Source of the DNA: an uncultured Bacilli bacterium
GTDB taxonomy: Bacteria; Bacillota_I; Bacilli_A; RF39; UBA660
Assembly: GCA_934086255.1 (NCBI GenBank)
Contig: CAKOIB010000011.1
Location: 1-18,806 of the forward strand
Length of the DNA: 18,806 nucleotides
Direction of reading: 5' to 3'
Shown: positions 16,129 to 18,806 of the stretch, piece after piece
Layout: each line of letters starts with the position of its first letter
How positions within the stretch are numbered: position 1 is the stretch's first letter
Program-made: the position numbers and the translations under genes
Notes under the pieces: generated by a model
Told to the model about the DNA's origin: nothing
The model's database searches: none
Seen by the model: only the letters and a program-made list of their open reading frames with translations

Positions 16129-16458
16129 ATATCTAATATTAATAATTTAAGAAATAAAGATATTTTTACAAAAAATCTTACTCATTACTTAAAAACAAAC
16201 AATTATGATGCTATTGATATTTGTGAAAAGTTATCTATAGTACCATCCACTTTCAGTGATTGTCTTAATGCAAAAAATATCCAAGGATTGACAAAATAGA
16301 AATACTAGCAAATTGTTTTAATATTTTGAAATCCGATTTAATTGAAGAGTGAGTATGTTTTTGACGAAACAAACAACCTCTTTAACAAATAAAAAGATAT
16401 ATTAACAGATGATAATAAAAAAACAATAAGATTTATCATTGAAAAAAGAAAAAAATAA
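16129..16458 (+). pseudogene. Decayed phage-type HTH repressor
   Basis: Reconstructed, this is a roughly 110-aa Cro/C1-type repressor. Behind GGAGG lies ATA (16129-16131) where ATG is expected, then SNINNLRNKDIFTKNL and an HTH with VPSTFSDCLNAK. Loss of one A in the run at 16272-16277 shifts the frame; the family block KYPRIDKIEILAN and LKSDLIEE continue in the new frame. A one-base gain near 16350 restores the first frame, which then meets a TAA at 16390. Beyond it the typical tail DILTDDNKKTIRFIIEKRKK ends at 16458. Four lesions make it dead. It sits directly before the intact BRO-N gene. Confidence 0.8.
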
Positions 16459-16519
16459 ATATGTAAGCTTTTATTAAAAAGTTTATGATTTTTATAGCTA
16501 AACAAAGGAGGTATAAGAA

Positions 16520-17407
16520 ATGAATATTGAAGTTAAAGAAAAAAACAAAATAAACGAAGAAAAAAATATTATAAAAATATTTGAAAGCACAAACATTAGG
16601 ACAAAATGGGATGCTGAAAAAGAGGATTATTATTTTAGTGTTGTTGATGTTATTGGAGCATTAACCGAAAGTTCTAGAGCAAGAAAATATTGGAACGATT
16701 TAAAAAAGAAACTTAAAATTGAAGGAAGTGAGTTGTCCGAAGAAGTCGGACAACTGAAAATGCAATCGACAGATGGAAAGTTCTACAACACTGATGTATT
16801 AGATACTAAAGGAATATTAAGACTTATACAAAGTGTCCCTAGTCCAAAAGCAGAACCATTTAAACTTTGGCTAGCCCAAATTGGTAGTGAAAGAATTGAC
16901 GAAACATTCGATCCATCTAAAGCAATTGACAGAAGCATAATGATTTATAAAGCACAAGGTTATAGTGATGCTTGGATTGAAAAAAGATTAAAAGGGCAAC
17001 TACATAGATTTCAGTTAACAGACGTATGGAAATCAGGTGGGATAAACGAACCTGTTGAATATGGTGTATTAACAAATGAAATATATAAAGCTTGGTCTGG
17101 AATGAAAGCAAGTCAATACAAAGAATATAAAGGAATTAGAAAAGAATCATTAAGAGACAATATGTCCGATTTAGAAATCTTATTAACAGATATTGGTGAA
17201 ACAGCAACAAGAGAATTAGCAAAAACGTATAATCCACAAGGATTAATCCAAAATAAAGAAATTGCTAAACGTGGAGGCCAAATTGCCAAAAATACCCGTG
17301 ATAATCTAGAAAAAGAACTTGGAAAAAGCATCATTACAAAAGAAAACAATATAAACAGCAGATATGTACAAATAAATAAAAATACAAATCAAATTGAATC
17401 AAAATAA
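16520..17407 (+). CDS. BRO-N domain protein (antirepressor/DinD-like)
   Basis: A 295-aa protein. The N-terminal BRO-N domain covers roughly residues 20-125 (IRTKWDAEKEDYYFSVVDVI, ARKYWNDLKKKL, then SPKAEPFKLWLAQIG). The C-terminal half has RFQLTDVWKSGGI, a conserved YGVLTNEIYKAW and GGQIAKNTR. This architecture is common in phage- and island-borne proteins related to E. coli DinD; the activity is unclear. The ATG follows AAAGGAGG. It is on the plus strand, against its neighbours, and inside the tRNA-flanked island, which supports transfer. It is the only intact gene there; no integrase is present. Confidence 0.88.
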   Translation: MNIEVKEKNKINEEKNIIKIFESTNIRTKWDAEKEDYYFSVVDVIGALTESSRARKYWNDLKKKLKIEGSELSEEVGQLKMQSTDGKFYNTDVLDTKGILRLIQSVPSPKAEPFKLWLAQIGSERIDETFDPSKAIDRSIMIYKAQGYSDAWIEKRLKGQLHRFQLTDVWKSGGINEPVEYGVLTNEIYKAWSGMKASQYKEYKGIRKESLRDNMSDLEILLTDIGETATRELAKTYNPQGLIQNKEIAKRGGQIAKNTRDNLEKELGKSIITKENNINSRYVQINKNTNQIESK

Positions 17408-17574
17408 ATTAATTAATTTCTTTTTCAAGACACTATACCATTAAGATTTTAAAAAAAAATAACCCCTTTCAAGACAAAAAAATAGTATTAGACTACTTCC
17501 AATACCAATTACATTGCTAAATATAAAAATGATTATCATAAAAAAATAAAGCAACAAAAAATACAATATACATT

Positions 17575-17641
17575 TTTTGCATTATAAAACTCGAACCATC
17601 TAAGTTCGAGTCTAAATACATATTTGGTGGAGGATGTGGGA
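17575..17641. repeat. Right copy of the tRNA-Ala 3'-end repeat (probable att site)
   Basis: The partner of the repeat at 15781-15847. It includes the last 17 bases of the functional tRNA-Ala and its terminator. The pair brackets about 1.7 kb of plus-strand accessory DNA. Confidence 0.8.
17586..17611 (-). terminator. tRNA-Ala terminator
   Basis: Minus-strand hairpin ACTCGAAC (17604-17611) with GTTCGAGT (17589-17596), perfect 8-bp stem, 7-base loop, then T residues, 13 bases after the CCA end. Confidence 0.8.
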
Positions 17642-17701
17642 TTCGAACCCATGACCCCCTGCGTGCAAGGCAGGTGCTCTAGCCAACTGAGCTAATCCCC
17701 C
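17625..17701 (-). tRNA. tRNA-Ala(UGC), CCA encoded
   Basis: The cloverleaf is complete. The acceptor GGGGGAT pairs with ATCCTCC and has a G3-U70 pair, the alanine identity element. The D-arm is in TAGCTCAGTTGGCTAGAGC. The anticodon stem CCTGC/GCAGG holds loop CTTGCAC with anticodon TGC. The T-arm is GGGTTCGAATCCC, followed by discriminator A and CCA. The 3' end is the target of the repeat pair. Confidence 0.97.
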
Positions 17702-17729
17702 GGCTAGTCCAATAAATTGGACACTTATA

Positions 17730-17757
17730 ATTATACTAGAAAATAAAACTTTGTCAA
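17730..17757 (-). promoter_or_regulatory. tRNA-Ala promoter
   Basis: Minus strand: perfect TTGACA (17752-17757), 16-bp spacer, perfect TATAAT (17730-17735). It starts 3 bases after the khpA stop. Confidence 0.8.
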
Positions 17758-17760
17758 GTA

Positions 17761-18009
17761 CTAAATGCTATCAATATTAATTTTTACGATTTTATTTTCT
17801 TTTACATAACTACTTGCTTGAACCAAAGTTCTAATAGAATTAATAACTTTACCATTCTTACCAATAACTCTAGGCATATCCTCATTAGAAACAAGTACTT
17901 CTATTTGAATAACCTTAGGATCCTCAGTAGAAAACTCTCTAACTTGAGCAATATCCTTATCGACAACAACAGCCATAACTAATTCTTCAGTTAATTTTAC
18001 TAAATCCAT
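17761..18009 (-). CDS. khpA: KH-domain RNA-binding protein KhpA
   Basis: An 82-aa single KH-domain protein that, with KhpB/Jag in many Firmicutes, binds RNA and affects cell size and division. The KH fold shows in VIGKNGKVINSIRTLV, with the GxxG loop as GKNG. The start at 18009 is 2 bases after the rpsP stop, so the pair is coupled. In many Firmicutes the operon continues with rimM and trmD; here a tRNA gene follows instead. Confidence 0.92.
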   Translation of the reverse strand: MDLVKLTEELVMAVVVDKDIAQVREFSTEDPKVIQIEVLVSNEDMPRVIGKNGKVINSIRTLVQASSYVKENKIVKINIDSI

Positions 18010-18011
18010 AA

Positions 18012-18284
18012 CTATTTACTACTTCTTTCTTCATGAAATTTTTTCATAACACCAGCTTTACTAAGTAAATCTCTAGCAGTATCTGTTAAAATAGCACCAT
18101 TTCTTAACCATTTTAAAGCAACTTCTTCATTTACTCTTATTTCAGCAGGAACAGAAACAGGATTATAAAAACCAATTAATTCTAAATACTTTCCATCTCT
18201 TGGAGATCTAGAATCAGTAGCCACTATTCTATAACTTGGTCTTTTCTTTGACCCCATTCTTGTTAATCTAATCTTTACAGCCAT
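18012..18284 (-). CDS. rpsP: Ribosomal protein S16
   Basis: A 30S assembly protein of 90 aa, normal for the family. It begins [20 protein letters not shown], with [16 protein letters not shown] and a C-terminal [15 protein letters not shown]. The ATG at 18284 follows AAAGGAG; the in-frame ORF upstream (to 18356) would cross the promoter and is not used. Confidence 0.97.
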   Translation of the reverse strand: MAVKIRLTRMGSKKRPSYRIVATDSRSPRDGKYLELIGFYNPVSVPAEIRVNEEVALKWLRNGAILTDTARDLLSKAGVMKKFHEERSSK

Positions 18285-18311
18285 AATATTTCTCCTTTCA
18301 AAACTACAAAT

Positions 18312-18340
18312 ATTATACACAACAATTATATGCCTGTCAA
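18312..18340 (-). promoter_or_regulatory. rpsP-khpA promoter (perfect consensus)
   Basis: Minus strand: TTGACA (18335-18340), 17-bp spacer, TATAAT (18312-18317) preceded by GTG. The -35 forms one arm of an inverted repeat, TGTCAAC/GTTGACA (18335-18341 and 18349-18355, 7-base loop). Confidence 0.85.
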
Positions 18341-18356
18341 CCTTTTTCGTTGACAA

Positions 18357-18806
18357 TTATAAATATTTAGACAAAATATCACTCATTTGCTTCTTATCAT
18401 CATTTAAAATGATACAATCTTTAAACCCATCATTTATAAAATGATCTTTTATAAACTCTTTTTCTTTATCTATTGCAATTATTACTGGTGTCTTAAACTT
18501 TGGTATTTGTTTTAATTTATTTAATATCTCATAAGCTGTTTCATTTCCTAATTCATCTTTTATTATTATTAAATCATACTCTTCATTATGCTCTATCTTA
18601 TCTACACAATCTTGTCCAAATAATGTTACTACTTTATCTATATCTCTTTCATCTAGTATCTTCTCTACTCTATCCAATTCATCATTATTATCCACTAAAA
18701 GTACTCTTAGTTTTCTTTTTGGATTACTATAATTATTTATATCTTTTAATATTAAACCAGTACTATCATAATTTATTTCTTGATTTATTACTATTGTTAC
18801 TATTGT
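18357..18806 (-). CDS. C-terminal part of a hybrid histidine kinase, degenerate receiver
   Basis: The frame is open to the right edge (149 codons seen), so the gene is cut and no start is claimed; a GTG at 18695 is internal. The first residues TIVTIVINQEI look like the last strands of a HATPase domain. A receiver-like domain then starts with KLRVLLVDNNDEL. The acidic pair is Asp-Asn rather than Asp-Asp. The likely phospho-acceptor is in YDLIIIKDEL. The usual late Lys (TKP motif) is absent in GFKDCIILND. It may therefore not be phosphorylated normally. The histidine kinase core itself is outside the window, so this reading is partly inferred. Confidence 0.65.
   Translation of the reverse strand, partial: TIVTIVINQEINYDSTGLILKDINNYSNPKRKLRVLLVDNNDELDRVEKILDERDIDKVVTLFGQDCVDKIEHNEEYDLIIIKDELGNETAYEILNKLKQIPKFKTPVIIAIDKEKEFIKDHFINDGFKDCIILNDDKKQMSDILSKYL

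Noticed and set aside
18693..18695. GTG start giving a stand-alone 112-aa receiver protein
   Set aside because: The frame stays open to the window edge, and the upstream codons encode the first strand of the receiver fold, so the GTG is internal.
1..18806. CRISPR array or defence island
   Set aside because: No regularly spaced repeats and no nuclease, methylase or toxin-antitoxin motifs beyond the ATPase described.

Overview
The window looks like chromosomal DNA of an AT-rich, low-GC Bacillota with a sporulation gene set. Evidence is spo0A with tandem 0A boxes, a CotF-family coat protein pair, a YjcZ-type micropeptide, the S10 ribosomal operon with a Firmicutes-style leader, SigA, and a CdaA/YbbR pair. 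The standard code fits: Trp is read by TGG and dinB ends on TGA. Strong GGAGG ribosome binding sites and SigA-type promoters with 16-17 bp spacers recur. The mix suggests an uncultured Bacilli/Erysipelotrichia-like gut lineage, but that placement is inference.

Layout. Almost everything is on the minus strand, so the window reads right to left. At the right edge are the C-terminal end of a hybrid histidine kinase with a degenerate receiver, then rpsP-khpA from a perfect-consensus promoter, then tRNA-Ala(UGC). Directly downstream of the tRNA lies a small accessory island (about 15.8-17.6 kb). It is bounded by a direct repeat of the tRNA 3' end (a likely attachment-site duplication) and holds an intact BRO-N gene, a decayed phage-type repressor and a possible IS3-family scrap on the plus strand. 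Just outside it is an unrecognised 308-aa gene. Next come a YjcZ-like micropeptide and two overlapping spore-coat-type genes, then cdaA-ybbR (c-di-AMP synthesis), then dinB-pgk-tpiA, then spo0A with its own promoter, then a two-gene unit of a DUF4143-type ATPase and an iPGM homologue, then two tandem primary-type sigma factor genes each with its own promoter, and finally the S10 operon (rpsJ-rplC-rplD-rplW-rplB, the last cut by the window edge).

How the genes relate. spo0A is probably autoregulated through two 0A boxes, one overlapping its -35. The c-di-AMP module, the sigma pair and the ribosomal operon are housekeeping. The most unusual content is in the middle. The sigma paralogue next to rpoD carries a Thr-to-Ile change at the -10 recognition position and changes in core-binding residues. 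The phosphoglycerate mutase homologue keeps its fold motifs but has lost most substrate-binding and two metal-binding residues, and its operon partner ATPase has lost its Walker B glutamate and the lysine of its nuclease-like motif. TPI and PGK are milder cases. I read this as paralogue divergence or pseudoenzyme formation near spo0A, which the rest of the genome would have to settle. I saw no CRISPR array, complete transposon or defence cluster.
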